A stretch of DNA of 64,000 nt from Streptomyces fradiae (GTDB taxonomy: Bacteria > Actinomycetota > Actinomycetes > Streptomycetales > Streptomycetaceae), in the NCBI RefSeq assembly GCF_041270065.1, contig NZ_CP065958.1, forward strand, positions 2,046,001-2,110,000, written 5' to 3'. A program made the position numbers and the translations under genes. Shown in pieces: positions 43,139 through 52,398 of the stretch. The notes under the pieces are model-generated. The model ran no database searches. It had not been told where the DNA came from and saw only the letters and a program-made list of their open reading frames with translations. Position 1 is the stretch's first letter, and each line of letters opens with the position of its first letter.

Positions 43139-43495
43139 TTAGCTGAAGCTGTCGCCGCAGGCGCAGGAACCCGTCGCGTTCGGGTTGTCGATCGTGAAGC
43201 CCTGCTTCTCGATGGTGTCGACGAAGTCGATCGAGGCGCCGCCCAGGTAGGGCGCGCTCATGCGGTCGGTGACGACCTTGACGCCGCCGAAGTCCTTGAC
43301 GACGTCGCCGTCGAGCGAGCGCTCGTCGAAGAACAGCTGGTACCGCAGGCCGGAGCAGCCACCGGGCTGAACGGCGACGCGCAGCGCCAGGTCGTCACGG
43401 CCTTCCTGGTCGAGCAGGGCCTTGACCTTGGCCGCGGCGGCGTCGGACAGGAGGATGCCGTCGCTGACAGTGGTCTTCTCGTCCGATACGGACAT
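43139..43495 (-). CDS. erpA: Iron-sulfur cluster insertion protein (HesB/IscA family)
   Basis: 118 aa. The three cluster ligands are Cys in GGCSGLRYQ (about 47) and CAC near the C-terminus (GSCACGDSF). It carries a [2Fe-2S] or [4Fe-4S] cluster and hands it to target enzymes. ATG 43495 follows GGGAGAG. It is divergent from nadA, whose product needs a [4Fe-4S] cluster, so the two share an intergenic control region. Confidence 0.94.
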   Translation of the reverse strand: MSVSDEKTTVSDGILLSDAAAAKVKALLDQEGRDDLALRVAVQPGGCSGLRYQLFFDERSLDGDVVKDFGGVKVVTDRMSAPYLGGASIDFVDTIEKQGFTIDNPNATGSCACGDSFS

Positions 43496-43656
43496 CTGCT
43501 TCTCTCCCGGGTTGGTACGGAGACTGCTTGCCGACGGTTGCAACCGGCGAGGCCGCGGATTCATTCCGGGCCCGAGGCGTCTCTTTCCCCTTCATGCTCG
43601 CACACCGCGTCCAGAGAAGGGGACGGCGAATTCGTCACATCGACACTATGGACATC

Positions 43657-43683
43657 GTCAAAGTGACGTGAACCGGTTATGAT
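43657..43683 (+). promoter_or_regulatory. nadA/erpA divergent control region
   Basis: TATGAT (43678-43683) is a near-consensus -10 for nadA. A small inverted repeat gtca-aag-tgac (43657-43667) lies in the position of its -35 region. Downstream, cgaaaag-g-cttttcg is a further short palindrome. The region is AT-richer than its surroundings. No NAD-sensing operator can be named. Confidence 0.5.
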
Positions 43684-43748
43684 AGATAGCGTCATTTAGA
43701 CGAAAAGGCTTTTCGAGGCTCACCGTAGAAGTAGAAAGGGTGCGTGAC

Positions 43749-44927
43749 GTGACCACCGCCCAGCCCTTGGACGTCCAGCCGACGCCGCTCGCCCTCCTCC
43801 TGCTCGGCCGCGAGGCCGACCCGAAGAGCGAGCGCGGCGTGGAGTGCCCCGGCGACCTCCCGTCGCCCTCCGACCCGGACCTGGTGGAGCGCGCCCGCGC
43901 CGCCAAGGAGAAGCTCGGGGACAAGGTCTTCGTCCTCGGGCACCACTACCAGCGCGACGAGGTCATCCAGTTCGCCGACGTCACCGGCGACTCCTTCAAG
44001 CTCGCCCGTGACGCCGCCGCCAAGCCGGAGGCCGAGTACATCGTCTTCTGCGGTGTGCACTTCATGGCCGAGTCGGCGGACATCCTGACCGGCGACGACC
44101 AGAAGGTCGTCCTGCCTGACCTCGCCGCCGGCTGTTCGATGGCCGACATGGCCACCGCGGAGCAGGTCGCCGAGTGCTGGGACGTGCTGACCGAGGCCGG
44201 CGTCGCCGAGCGGGTCGTGCCCGTCTCGTACATGAACTCCTCCGCCGACATCAAGGCCTTCACCGGCAAGCACGGCGGCACCATCTGCACCTCGTCCAAC
44301 GCGAAGAAGGCCCTGGAGTGGGCCTTCGAGCAGGGCGAGAAGGTGCTGTTCCTGCCGGACCAGCACCTGGGCCGCAACACCGCCGTCCGCGACATGGGCA
44401 TGTCCTTGGACGACTGCGTGATCTACAACCCGCACAAGCCGAACGGCGGCCTGACCGCCGAGCAGCTGCGCGACGCGAAGATGATCCTGTGGCGGGGCCA
44501 CTGCTCGGTGCACGGCCGCTTCTCGCTGGACTCGGTCGCCGATGTGCGCGAGCGCATCCCGGGCGTCAACGTGCTCGTGCACCCCGAGTGCAAGCACGAG
44601 GTCGTGGCCGCGGCGGACTACGTGGGCTCGACGGAGTACATCATCAAGACCCTGGAGGCGGCCCCGGCCGGCTCGAAGTGGGCGATCGGCACCGAGCTCA
44701 ACCTGGTCAAGCGCCTCGCCGACCGCTTCGCCCCGGAGGGCAAGGAGGTCGTCTTCCTCGACCGCACGGTCTGCTTCTGCTCGACCATGAACCGCATCGA
44801 CCTGCCCCACCTGGTGTGGGCCCTGGAGTCCCTCGCCGAGGGCAACCTGGTCAACCGGATCGAGGTCGACAAGGAGACGGAGGCGTTCGCGAAGCTCGCG
44901 CTTGAGCGGATGCTGGCGCTGCCGTAA
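43749..44927 (+). CDS. nadA: Quinolinate synthase A
   Basis: 392 aa. It condenses iminoaspartate and dihydroxyacetone phosphate to quinolinate in NAD synthesis. Three cluster cysteines are in FCGVHFMAES, HPECKHEV and the RTVCFCSTMN region. Substrate motifs LGHHYQRDEVIQFAD and HPKPN-like NPHKPNGG are visible. GTG 43749 is preferred because AAAGGG ends eight bases before it; GTG 43740 overlaps that site. Divergent from erpA. A terminator follows. Confidence 0.96.
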   Translation: MTTAQPLDVQPTPLALLLLGREADPKSERGVECPGDLPSPSDPDLVERARAAKEKLGDKVFVLGHHYQRDEVIQFADVTGDSFKLARDAAAKPEAEYIVFCGVHFMAESADILTGDDQKVVLPDLAAGCSMADMATAEQVAECWDVLTEAGVAERVVPVSYMNSSADIKAFTGKHGGTICTSSNAKKALEWAFEQGEKVLFLPDQHLGRNTAVRDMGMSLDDCVIYNPHKPNGGLTAEQLRDAKMILWRGHCSVHGRFSLDSVADVRERIPGVNVLVHPECKHEVVAAADYVGSTEYIIKTLEAAPAGSKWAIGTELNLVKRLADRFAPEGKEVVFLDRTVCFCSTMNRIDLPHLVWALESLAEGNLVNRIEVDKETEAFAKLALERMLALP

Positions 44928-44941
44928 CGATTCCTCGTACG

Positions 44942-44976
44942 GAAGGGGCGCCCCGCGCGATGCGGGGCGCCCCTTC
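44942..44976. terminator. Bidirectional terminator
   Basis: Perfect 15-bp arms gaaggggcgccccgc / gcggggcgccccttc, loop gcgat. Between converging genes. Confidence 0.9.
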
Positions 44977-44996
44977 TGCATGTGCAGGTGTACGGG

Positions 44997-47900
44997 TCAG
45001 ACGCCCGCCGGCTCCTTCGGCTGCGGCGGGACCGGGGCGTCGCCCCCGGGGGTCTTCGCCGCGCGCTTGGCCGCCTTCTTCGCGGCGCGGCGCTCCTTGC
45101 GGAGCTCCACCATCGCGTAGAGGGTCGGGACGAGCAGCAGGGTCAGCAGCGTCGAGGTGATCAGACCGCCGATCACCACCACGGCGAGCGGCTGGGCGAT
45201 GAAGCCGCCCTCGCCGGTGACGCCGAGCGCCATCGGGAGCAGGGCGAAGATCGTCGCCAGGGCGGTCATGAGGATCGGGCGCAGCCGGTGCCGGCCGCCC
45301 TCGATCACCGCTTCGACGACGCCCAGGCCCTGGGCCCGGTACTGGTTGATCAGGTCGATCAGGACGATCGCGTTGGTGACCACGATGCCGATCAGCATCA
45401 GCATGCCGATCATGGCCGGGACGCCCATGGGCGTGCCGGTGGCGACCAGCAGGCCGATCGCGCCGGTGGCCGCGAACGGGATGGAGACCAGCAGGATCAG
45501 CGGCTGGATCAGCGACCGGAAGGTCGCCACGAGCAGCATGAACACGATCGCCACGGCCGCGAGCATGGCCAGGCCCAGGTTGACGAACGCGTCGGACTGG
45601 TCCTCGGAGACGCCGCCGATGGTCGCGGTCGCGCCCGCCGGGAGGTCGATCTCCTTGAGCTTGGTCTGCAGCGCCGCGCTGACCGCGCCGGTGTTGTCGC
45701 CGGTCGGGGTGGCGGTGATGGTGGCCGCCCGGGCGCCGTCGATCCGGGTCTTGGAGACCGGGCCGGGCACCAGCTCGACGGTGGCGATGTCACCCAGCTT
45801 GACCGGGCCGATCGGCAGCGCCTTGAGCTCGGCCAGGGTGGTGGCCGGCTTCGCCGAGGTGAGGACGATGTCCCGCTCGGTGTCGTCGAGGACGGCCGTG
45901 CCGGCTGGCATGCCGTGCACCGCCTGGCCGACGATCAGACCGAGGGTGGTGTCGTCGAAGCCGGCGTCGGCGGCCTTGTCGTTGGCGCGGACGGAGACCC
46001 GCGGGATCGACTGGGACAGGTCGCTCTGGACGTCGGTGACGTCCTTCAGCCCCTCGACGCCCTTCTTGACCGCGTCGGCGGCCTTCTTCAGGACGTCGGC
46101 GTCGGCGGCCTTGACGACCACCTTGAGGTCCTGGTTGCTGAAGGCGTCGCCGGCCGCGATGGTGGTGTCGCCGATGCCGTCGAGCTTGGCGAGGGCGCTG
46201 TCGACCGCGTCGCGGGTCTTCTCGTACGAGGCGGAGTCCTCCAGGGTCACCTGGTAGGAGGCCTGGTTGGTGCCGGTGCCGCCGCCGAAGGCCGCCATGA
46301 AGCCGGAGGAGCCGACGGTGACCTGGTAGTCCTTGATGCCCTCGGTGTCGGCGAGGACCTTCTCGACCTTCTTCGCGGCCTCGTCGGAGGCGGCCAGGCT
46401 GGTGCCCGGCGGCAGCTCCTGCTTGATGCTGAGGAGCTTCTGCTCGCCCTGGTCGAAGAAGTTGGTCTTCAGCAGACCGCCCATGCCGAAGGTGACCACG
46501 AGGACCACCAGGGCGATGACGACGCTGGTGATCCGGCGCCGGGTGGCGAAGCGCAGCACCGGGACGTAGGCGCGCTGCAGCTTGCTGCGGGCCTCCTTCT
46601 CCTCGGCCTGCCGGCGGGCCTCGTCCGGGTCCTCGGAGGTGCCCTTGGGGGCGCGCAGGAACCAGAACGACAGGACCGGGACCACGGTCAGCGAGACGAG
46701 CAGCGAGGCGAGCAGCGCGGCCGTGACGGTCAGCGAGAAGGAGCCGAACAGCTCGCCGACGATGCCGCCGACCAGGCCGATCGGCAGGAAGACGGCGACG
46801 GTGGTGAGGGTCGACGAGGTGACCGCGCCGGCCACCTCCTTGACCGCGGTGACGATCGCGGTCTGCCGCTCCTCGCCGTAGCCGAGGTGCCGCTTGATGT
46901 TCTCCAGGACCACGATCGAGTCGTCGACGACCCGGCCGATGGCGATGGTGAGGGCGCCCAGGGTCAGCATGTTGAGCGAGAGGTCGCGGGTCCACAGCAC
47001 GATCAGGGCGAGGACCACGGAGAGCGGGATGGAGACCGCGGTGACCAGGGTGGAGCGCAGCGAGGCCAGGAAGACCAGGATGACGAGGACGGCCATGACC
47101 AGGCCGAGCGCGCCCTCCGTGGTGAGGCCGGAGATGGACTTGGCGACGGCCGGGCCCTGGTCGGAGACCACGGTCAGCTGCGCGCCCGCGCCCAGGTCCT
47201 GACGGAGCTTAGGCAGCTTGTCCTCGACGGCGTCGGAGATGGTGACGGCGCTGCCGTCCTTGTCCATGGTGACCACGACCGCGAGGCTGGGCTTGCCGTC
47301 GGTGCGGGTCACGGAGACCCGGCGGGCCTCGTCCTGCTGGACGGTGGCGACGTCGCCGAGGCGGACCGCCTTGCCCTTCACGGGCTTGATCCGCAGGTCC
47401 TGGATCTCCTTGAGCGAGGAGTAGCCGCCGCCGACCTGGACGGTGCGGGTCATGCCGTCCTCGGTGAAGGCGCCGGCGGGCATGGTGCCGCCGCCGTTCT
47501 TGATCGCCTCCGCGAGCTTCATGGTGGTCAGTCCGGCCGCGGCGAGCTTCTTCTCGTCCGGGGTGACGGAGACCTGGAGCTCCTGGACGCCGTCGATGGT
47601 GACCTGGCCGACGCCGTCGATGTCCTTGAGGACGGGGACGAGGGTCCGCTCCAGCTGGTCGGCGAGGGCCTGCGGGTCCTTGTCCGAGGAGACCGCGAGG
47701 ACGACGGTCGGGATGTCGTCGGTGGAGCCGGCCACGACCTGCGGGTCGACCGAGTCCGGCAGCTGGGTGCGGGCCCGGTTCACGGCCTGCTGGACGTCGG
47801 CGACGAGCTGCTTGGTGCCCTCGTCCCCGTAGTCGAAGCTCGCCATGATGACGGCGCTGCCCTCGGAGGCGGTGGACGTGACGCCCTTGACGCCGTCGAC

Positions 47901-48122
47901 CGCCTTCAGGGCGTTCTCCAGCGGTTCGACGACCTGCTTCTCCACCACGTCGGGCGAGGCGCCCTGGTACGGGGCGATGACCGAGACCATCGGGAACTCG
48001 ATCGAGGGCAGCAACTGCTGCTTCAACTGCGGGATCGCGATCGCTCCGAAGAGGAGCGCGACGAGGGACATCAGCCCGATCAGGGCCCGTTGCGCGAGGC
48101 TGAATCTGGACAGCCAGGACAT
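44997..48122 (-). CDS. RND-family efflux transporter (HAE1 type)
   Basis: 1041 aa. Twelve membrane helices in the RND arrangement: one N-terminal helix (MSWLSRFSLAQRALIGLMS), a large extracytoplasmic loop, a six-helix bundle, a second loop, then five helices. Proton-relay residues are in IAIGRVVDDSIVVLENI. It exports lipophilic compounds using the proton gradient. ATG 48122 gives the canonical start; the ribosome site is weak. The length matches HAE1 pumps such as AcrB homologues in Gram-positives, not the shorter MmpL family. A Lys/Ala-rich C-tail follows the last helix. A NarL-type two-component system lies upstream and may control it. Confidence 0.94.
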   Translation of the reverse strand: MSWLSRFSLAQRALIGLMSLVALLFGAIAIPQLKQQLLPSIEFPMVSVIAPYQGASPDVVEKQVVEPLENALKAVDGVKGVTSTASEGSAVIMASFDYGDEGTKQLVADVQQAVNRARTQLPDSVDPQVVAGSTDDIPTVVLAVSSDKDPQALADQLERTLVPVLKDIDGVGQVTIDGVQELQVSVTPDEKKLAAAGLTTMKLAEAIKNGGGTMPAGAFTEDGMTRTVQVGGGYSSLKEIQDLRIKPVKGKAVRLGDVATVQQDEARRVSVTRTDGKPSLAVVVTMDKDGSAVTISDAVEDKLPKLRQDLGAGAQLTVVSDQGPAVAKSISGLTTEGALGLVMAVLVILVFLASLRSTLVTAVSIPLSVVLALIVLWTRDLSLNMLTLGALTIAIGRVVDDSIVVLENIKRHLGYGEERQTAIVTAVKEVAGAVTSSTLTTVAVFLPIGLVGGIVGELFGSFSLTVTAALLASLLVSLTVVPVLSFWFLRAPKGTSEDPDEARRQAEEKEARSKLQRAYVPVLRFATRRRITSVVIALVVLVVTFGMGGLLKTNFFDQGEQKLLSIKQELPPGTSLAASDEAAKKVEKVLADTEGIKDYQVTVGSSGFMAAFGGGTGTNQASYQVTLEDSASYEKTRDAVDSALAKLDGIGDTTIAAGDAFSNQDLKVVVKAADADVLKKAADAVKKGVEGLKDVTDVQSDLSQSIPRVSVRANDKAADAGFDDTTLGLIVGQAVHGMPAGTAVLDDTERDIVLTSAKPATTLAELKALPIGPVKLGDIATVELVPGPVSKTRIDGARAATITATPTGDNTGAVSAALQTKLKEIDLPAGATATIGGVSEDQSDAFVNLGLAMLAAVAIVFMLLVATFRSLIQPLILLVSIPFAATGAIGLLVATGTPMGVPAMIGMLMLIGIVVTNAIVLIDLINQYRAQGLGVVEAVIEGGRHRLRPILMTALATIFALLPMALGVTGEGGFIAQPLAVVVIGGLITSTLLTLLLVPTLYAMVELRKERRAAKKAAKRAAKTPGGDAPVPPQPKEPAGV

Positions 48123-48329
48123 GGGGACTCGTTTCTGTGGCGTACTCGGCAGGTCTGCGCCGTGCTCGGCAAGCACCGTGTTCGGCAGGCGCCGTGTTCG
48201 GCAGGCACCGGGCGCCCGCGAGGGGTGCCCGGCTATACCCTCCGCCATGAGAAGGGGCCGATTCCTCGGCCCCCGGTCCCAATTCCTTATCCCGCGCATA
48301 CCGCGTCTGGAGTACGCCCCGCCGCGGTG

Positions 48330-49019
48330 TCACTCCACCCTTGGACGGACAAGCCCCGACTCGTAGGCGGTGACCACCAGCTGCGCCCGGTCCCGGGCGC
48401 CCAGCTTGGCCATGGTCCGGTTCACATGGGTCTTGACGGTGAGCGGGCTGACGTCGAGCCGCTCGGCGATCTCGTCGTTGGAGTGGCCGCCGCCCACCAG
48501 GACGAGCACCTCGCGCTCGCGGGCGGTGAGCGCGGACAGGCGCTCGGAGTACGCGGGGGCGTCCGCGCCGTCCGGGTCGGCGCCGCCGCCCTGCGCGAGG
48601 AAGGAGGCGATCAGGCCCTTGGTGGCGGCCGGGGAGAGCAGCGCCTCGCCGGCGTGCGCGATCCGGATGGCGCCGAGCAGCTCCTCCGGTTCGGCGCCCT
48701 TGCCGAGGAAGCCGGAGGCGCCGGCGCGCAGCGACTGCACCACGTACTCGTCGACCTCGAAGGTGGTCAGCATGACGATCCGGACGTCCGCGAGCTCGGG
48801 ATCGGCGGTGATCATGCGGGTGGCGGCGAGCCCGTCGGTGCCGGGCATCCGGATGTCCATCAGGACCACGTCCGGCCTGGTGCCGCGGGCCCGGTCCACC
48901 GCCTCGGCCCCGTCGGCGGCCTCGGCGACCACCTCCATGTCGGGCTCGGAGTCGACCAGGACCCGGAACGCGCTGCGCAGCAGCGCCTGGTCGTCGGCAA
49001 GCAGTACCCGGATGGTCAC
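48330..49019 (-). CDS. NarL/LuxR-family response regulator
   Basis: 229 aa. Receiver domain with Asp9-Asp10 and phospho-acceptor Asp55 (VLMDIRMPG), then a LuxR HTH (LTAREREVLVLVGGGHSNDEIAERL, about 165-225). The GTG start shares GTGA with the kinase stop (49016-49019), so the pair is coupled. It lies just upstream of the RND gene, about 210 bp away, so the pump is a reasonable target, though this is not shown. Confidence 0.93.
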   Translation of the reverse strand: MTIRVLLADDQALLRSAFRVLVDSEPDMEVVAEAADGAEAVDRARGTRPDVVLMDIRMPGTDGLAATRMITADPELADVRIVMLTTFEVDEYVVQSLRAGASGFLGKGAEPEELLGAIRIAHAGEALLSPAATKGLIASFLAQGGGADPDGADAPAYSERLSALTAREREVLVLVGGGHSNDEIAERLDVSPLTVKTHVNRTMAKLGARDRAQLVVTAYESGLVRPRVE

Positions 49020-50257
49020 GCGTCCCCCTCGCAGTCGGCCGGCACCGGCAGTATCGCCTGCACCCGGAAGCCGCCCCCGTAGCGGGGTGCCGCGGTGAGG
49101 GTGCCGCCGAGCGCGGTGACCCGTTCGCGCATGCCGACCAGGCCGTGGCCGCCGCCCGGCTCGGGCGCCGGGACGACCGCGGGCCCGTCGTCGAGGACGG
49201 TGATCTCCACGGTGCGGCCGACCCGGAGCACGCTCACCTCGGCCCGCGCCTCGGACCCGGCGTGCTTGCGCACATTGGTCAGCGCCTCCTGGATGATCCG
49301 GTACGCGGCGAGGTCGACGGCGGCCGGCAGGGCGGCGGCCCGGTCGGTGCGGGCCAGCTCGACCGGCAGGCCCGCGTTGCGGAAGGTGGCGAGCAGGTCG
49401 TCCAGGACGGCGAGGCCCGACACCGGTTCGGTCGGTGCCTCCGGGTCGCCCGACTGACGGAGCAGCCCGACGGTGGCGCGCAGCTCGTCGAGCGCGGAGC
49501 GGGAGGCGGTACGGACGTGCGCCAGGGCCTCCTTGGCCTGGTCGGGGCGCTTGTCCATGACGTGCGCGGCGACCCCGGCCTGCACGTTCACCAGGGCGAT
49601 GTGGTGGGCGACGACATCGTGCAGATCGCGGGCGATCCGCAGCCGCTCCTCGGCGACCCGCCGCCGCGCCTCCTCCTCGCGGCTGCGTTCCGCGCGCTCG
49701 GCCCGCTCCCGTATGGCGTCCACGAAGGCCCGCCGGCTGCGCACCGCGTCCCCGGCGGCCGCGGCCATCCCGGTCCAGGCGAAGACGCCCAGGTTCTCCT
49801 GCGCGTACCAGGGGGTGGGTCCGAAGACCATGGCGGCGAAGGTCAGCACGGCCATGGTGACGAGGCCGAGCCGCCAGGTGGTGGGCCGGTCGGTGTGCGC
49901 GGCGACGGTGAAGAGCGAGATGACGGCGCTCATGGTGACGGGCGCCGGGCGCTGGTCGGCGATCAACTCGACCAGCGCGAAGGCGGTGGTGGCGGCGAGC
50001 ACCGGGATGGGCCGGCGGCGCCGGAACACCAGGACGGCGGCGCTGAGCAGCATCAGCACGACGCCGGTCGCGGTGGGCGTCCGGTCGCCGAAGGTGGGCC
50101 CGGCCGGGCTGCCGTGCGGGTCGGTGAAGGAGCTGCAGACCATGGCCGCGAGCACGACGAGCGCCAGCCCCGCGTCGAAGGCGAGGGGATGGGCGCGCAG
50201 CCGGTCCCGGGTCCGCGTGAGCGGGGTGCCGTGGGTCAGGGTGCCGTTGGTCGTCAC
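49016..50257 (-). CDS. Sensor histidine kinase (HisKA_3 type)
   Basis: 413 aa from GTG 50257. The N-terminal part has four or five hydrophobic segments (about 28-160) with short loops, the sensor region. The phospho-acceptor motif ARDLHDVVAHHIALV has His213. The ATPase has Asn in ALTNVRKHAG and GLVGMRERV. The start at 50257 is preferred: the longer GTG 50320 lies inside the pspA terminator hairpin. TACCGT on the reverse strand ends eight bases before the GTG, so a leaderless mRNA is possible. It pairs with the regulator downstream. Confidence 0.88.
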   Translation of the reverse strand: MTTNGTLTHGTPLTRTRDRLRAHPLAFDAGLALVVLAAMVCSSFTDPHGSPAGPTFGDRTPTATGVVLMLLSAAVLVFRRRRPIPVLAATTAFALVELIADQRPAPVTMSAVISLFTVAAHTDRPTTWRLGLVTMAVLTFAAMVFGPTPWYAQENLGVFAWTGMAAAAGDAVRSRRAFVDAIRERAERAERSREEEARRRVAEERLRIARDLHDVVAHHIALVNVQAGVAAHVMDKRPDQAKEALAHVRTASRSALDELRATVGLLRQSGDPEAPTEPVSGLAVLDDLLATFRNAGLPVELARTDRAAALPAAVDLAAYRIIQEALTNVRKHAGSEARAEVSVLRVGRTVEITVLDDGPAVVPAPEPGGGHGLVGMRERVTALGGTLTAAPRYGGGFRVQAILPVPADCEGDA

Positions 50258-50289
50258 AGCAGAAGACGGTACGGGGTCCGGACGCGCCG

Positions 50290-50320
50290 GTGCCCCGTCC
50301 CTGTGCGGGGGACGGGGCAC
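50290..50320 (-). terminator. Terminator of the pspA-pspAA operon
   Basis: Perfect 12-bp arms gtgccccgtccc / gggacggggcac, loop of seven bases, 35 bases after the pspAA stop. Confidence 0.85.
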
Positions 50321-50354
50321 GGGCGGGGTGCGCCGGCCGGGGATCAGCCCGGCA

Positions 50355-50633
50355 TCAGCCGGGGATCAGGCCGTCGTCGGAGAGCATCTGGCGGACCTCG
50401 TCGAGGGTCGCGTCAGGGGCCGGCAGGATCAGCTCGGAGGGTTCGAGAGCGTCGTCGGGGAGTGGGTCCCCGAGCTCCCTGACCTTGTCGAGCAGGGCGT
50501 GGAGCGTGCGGCGGAAACCGGACTCGTCCCCCGATTCCATCTCTTCGAGCAGCTCGTCGTCGAGCTTGTTCAGCTCGATGAAGTGACTGTCGGCCAGCTT
50601 GAGCTGGCCCTCCCCCATGATCCGTACGATCAT
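50355..50633 (-). CDS. PspA-associated protein (PspAA)
   Basis: 92 aa. The start MIVRIMGEGQLKL and the acidic middle match the PspAA family, short alpha/beta proteins co-encoded with PspA in actinobacteria. It lies 42 bp downstream of pspA on the same strand and should modulate PspA assembly on the membrane. ATG 50633 has a purine-rich ribosome site. Its last 12 bases are duplicated directly after the stop. Confidence 0.85.
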   Translation of the reverse strand: MIVRIMGEGQLKLADSHFIELNKLDDELLEEMESGDESGFRRTLHALLDKVRELGDPLPDDALEPSELILPAPDATLDEVRQMLSDDGLIPG

Positions 50634-50674
50634 GACGTGCCGTCCTCCTGCCGAAGGGTTACCTCTCGAAGGGG

Positions 50675-51478
50675 TTACTTCTCGAAGCGGGGCTGGGACT
50701 GCTGCTGGTTCTGGCCCTGGTTCTGGTTCTGCGCGGAGCCGTTGCCGCCCTCGATGGCCTGCTGCTGCGCCGACGGGCCGGCCAGCTCGGCCTTCATCCG
50801 CTGGAGCTCCAGCTCCACGTCCGTACCGCCCGAGAGGCGGTCCAGCTCGGCCTGGATGTCGTCCTTGGCCAGGCCCGACTGGTCGTCGAGCGCGCCCGAG
50901 GCGAGTAGCTCGTCGATCGCGCCGGCCCGCGCCTGCAGCTGGGCGGTCTTGTCCTCGGCCCGCTGGATGGCCAGGCCGACGTCGCTCATCTCCTCCGAGA
51001 TGCCGGAGAAGGACTCGGCGATCCGGGTCTGCGCCTGGGCGGCCGTGTACGTGGCCTTGATCGTCTCCTTCTTGGTGCGGAAGGCGTCGACCTTGGCCTG
51101 CAGCCGCTGCGCCGCGAGGGTGAGCTTCTCCTCCTCGCCCTGCAGGGTCTGGTGCTGCACCTCCAGGTCGCTGACCTGCTGCTGCAGCGCGGCGCGGCGG
51201 GACAGCGCCTCGCGCGCCAGGTCCTCACGGCCGAGCGCGAGCGCCTTGCGGCCCTGGTCCTCCAGCTTGGACGACTGGCCCTGCAGCTGGTTCAGCTGCA
51301 GTTCGAGGCGCTTGCGGGAGGTCGCCACGTCGGCGACGCCGCGGCGCACCTTCTGCAGCAGCTCCAGCTGCTTCTGGTAGGAGTAATCGAGGGTCTCGCG
51401 CGGATCCTCGGCCCGGTCGAGGGCCTTGTTTGCCTTCGCGCGGAAGATCATCCCCATACGCTTCATCACACCGCTCAT
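50675..51478 (-). CDS. pspA: Phage-shock protein A / IM30 family
   Basis: 267 aa, almost entirely helical coiled coil. The N-terminal helix (MSGVMKRMGMIFRAKANKALD) is the membrane-binding alpha-0/alpha-1 region. The four-helix hairpin follows, and the tail from 230 is Gln/Gly/Asn-rich (NQNQGQNQQQSQ), not seen in E. coli PspA. It forms membrane-binding rods that help during envelope stress. ATG 51478 is used; MKRMGMIF at 51466 is an alternative. Confidence 0.93.
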   Translation of the reverse strand: MSGVMKRMGMIFRAKANKALDRAEDPRETLDYSYQKQLELLQKVRRGVADVATSRKRLELQLNQLQGQSSKLEDQGRKALALGREDLAREALSRRAALQQQVSDLEVQHQTLQGEEEKLTLAAQRLQAKVDAFRTKKETIKATYTAAQAQTRIAESFSGISEEMSDVGLAIQRAEDKTAQLQARAGAIDELLASGALDDQSGLAKDDIQAELDRLSGGTDVELELQRMKAELAGPSAQQQAIEGGNGSAQNQNQGQNQQQSQPRFEK

Positions 51479-51741
51479 GGGCTTCGCGCGCCCCCTTCTG
51501 ACGGACTCGGCTCCAGCACTCCAACAAGAACCACAGTACGGTTCCTCACTCCATTACCGCACTGTTCGGGGCCCGATGTGCTCCTCCCCAAGGACGAGTG
51601 GAGATCACCGGGCCTCCGGCCCAGGGAGTAGAGAGACACTCCGGGTCCCTCCCCCGCCCCGGGCACGGGGTCTCGGCAGCGAAGACGCGGGCCGTTAGCG
51701 GATCGTTCCCGCCCACGCTGGGTCCCACACCCCGCACCACG

Positions 51742-51747
51742 TACCCT
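51742..51747 (+). promoter_or_regulatory. Candidate -10 box of a leaderless transcript
   Basis: TACCCT ends seven bases before the GTG start at 51755. Confidence 0.45.
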
Positions 51748-51754
51748 TGGCCTT

Positions 51755-52357
51755 GTGTTCCGTAGCCGTTCGAAGGATGAGAAGGCCCCCACCGACAAGG
51801 TGACGGCGGACCTCTCCAAGCAGCCCCGCGACCCCGAGGCCCCCAAGGGCCGCCCGACCCCGAAGCGGAGCGATGCGCAGTCGCAGCGCCGCCGCGCGCA
51901 GTCGGCGCCAATGGACCGCAAGGAGGCCGCCAAGCGTCAGCGCGAGGCCCGCCGCGCGGACCTGACCCGCCAGCGCGAGGCGCTGAACAGCGGTGACGAG
52001 CGCTATCTGCCCGCCCGCGACAAGGGGCCGGTGCGGCGCTTCGTCCGCGACTTCGTCGACTCGCGCTTCGCGGTCGCCGAGTTCTTCCTGCCGATGGCCG
52101 TGGTCATCCTGGTCCTGTCGCTCTTCGGCAACACCAACCGCCAGCTGCAGAACATCTCGCTGCTGCTGTGGGCCGGTGTGATCGTGATGATCGTGATCGA
52201 CTCGATCGGCATCTGGCTGCGTCTGAAGAAGCAGCTGAACGAGCGATTCCCGAACGAGTCGAAGCGCGGCGCGATCGCGTACGGCCTGATGCGCACGCTC
52301 CAGATGCGCCGGCTGCGGCTGCCCAAGCCGCAGGTCAAGCGCGGAGAGCGGCCCTGA
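51755..52357 (+). CDS. DUF3043-family membrane protein
   Basis: 200 aa. The first 95 residues are highly charged and rich in Arg, Lys and Glu. Two membrane helices (about 110-130 and 140-155) follow, with a basic C-terminus. The VRRFVRDFVDSRFAVAEFFLP block is the DUF3043 signature. Function unknown. The GTG is eight bases from TACCCT with no ribosome site, a leaderless geometry. It is divergent from pspA and is followed by the methyltransferase gene. Confidence 0.85.
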   Translation: MFRSRSKDEKAPTDKVTADLSKQPRDPEAPKGRPTPKRSDAQSQRRRAQSAPMDRKEAAKRQREARRADLTRQREALNSGDERYLPARDKGPVRRFVRDFVDSRFAVAEFFLPMAVVILVLSLFGNTNRQLQNISLLLWAGVIVMIVIDSIGIWLRLKKQLNERFPNESKRGAIAYGLMRTLQMRRLRLPKPQVKRGERP

Positions 52358-52398
52358 GCGCGGACCTTCCGGCCGCGGGTGGTGTCGCGGGTGGCCCT

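Noticed and set aside
50258..50320. Longer start of the NarL-type sensor kinase at GTG 50320
   Set aside because: That start lies in the arm of the pspA operon terminator and has no ribosome site; GTG 50257 fits better.
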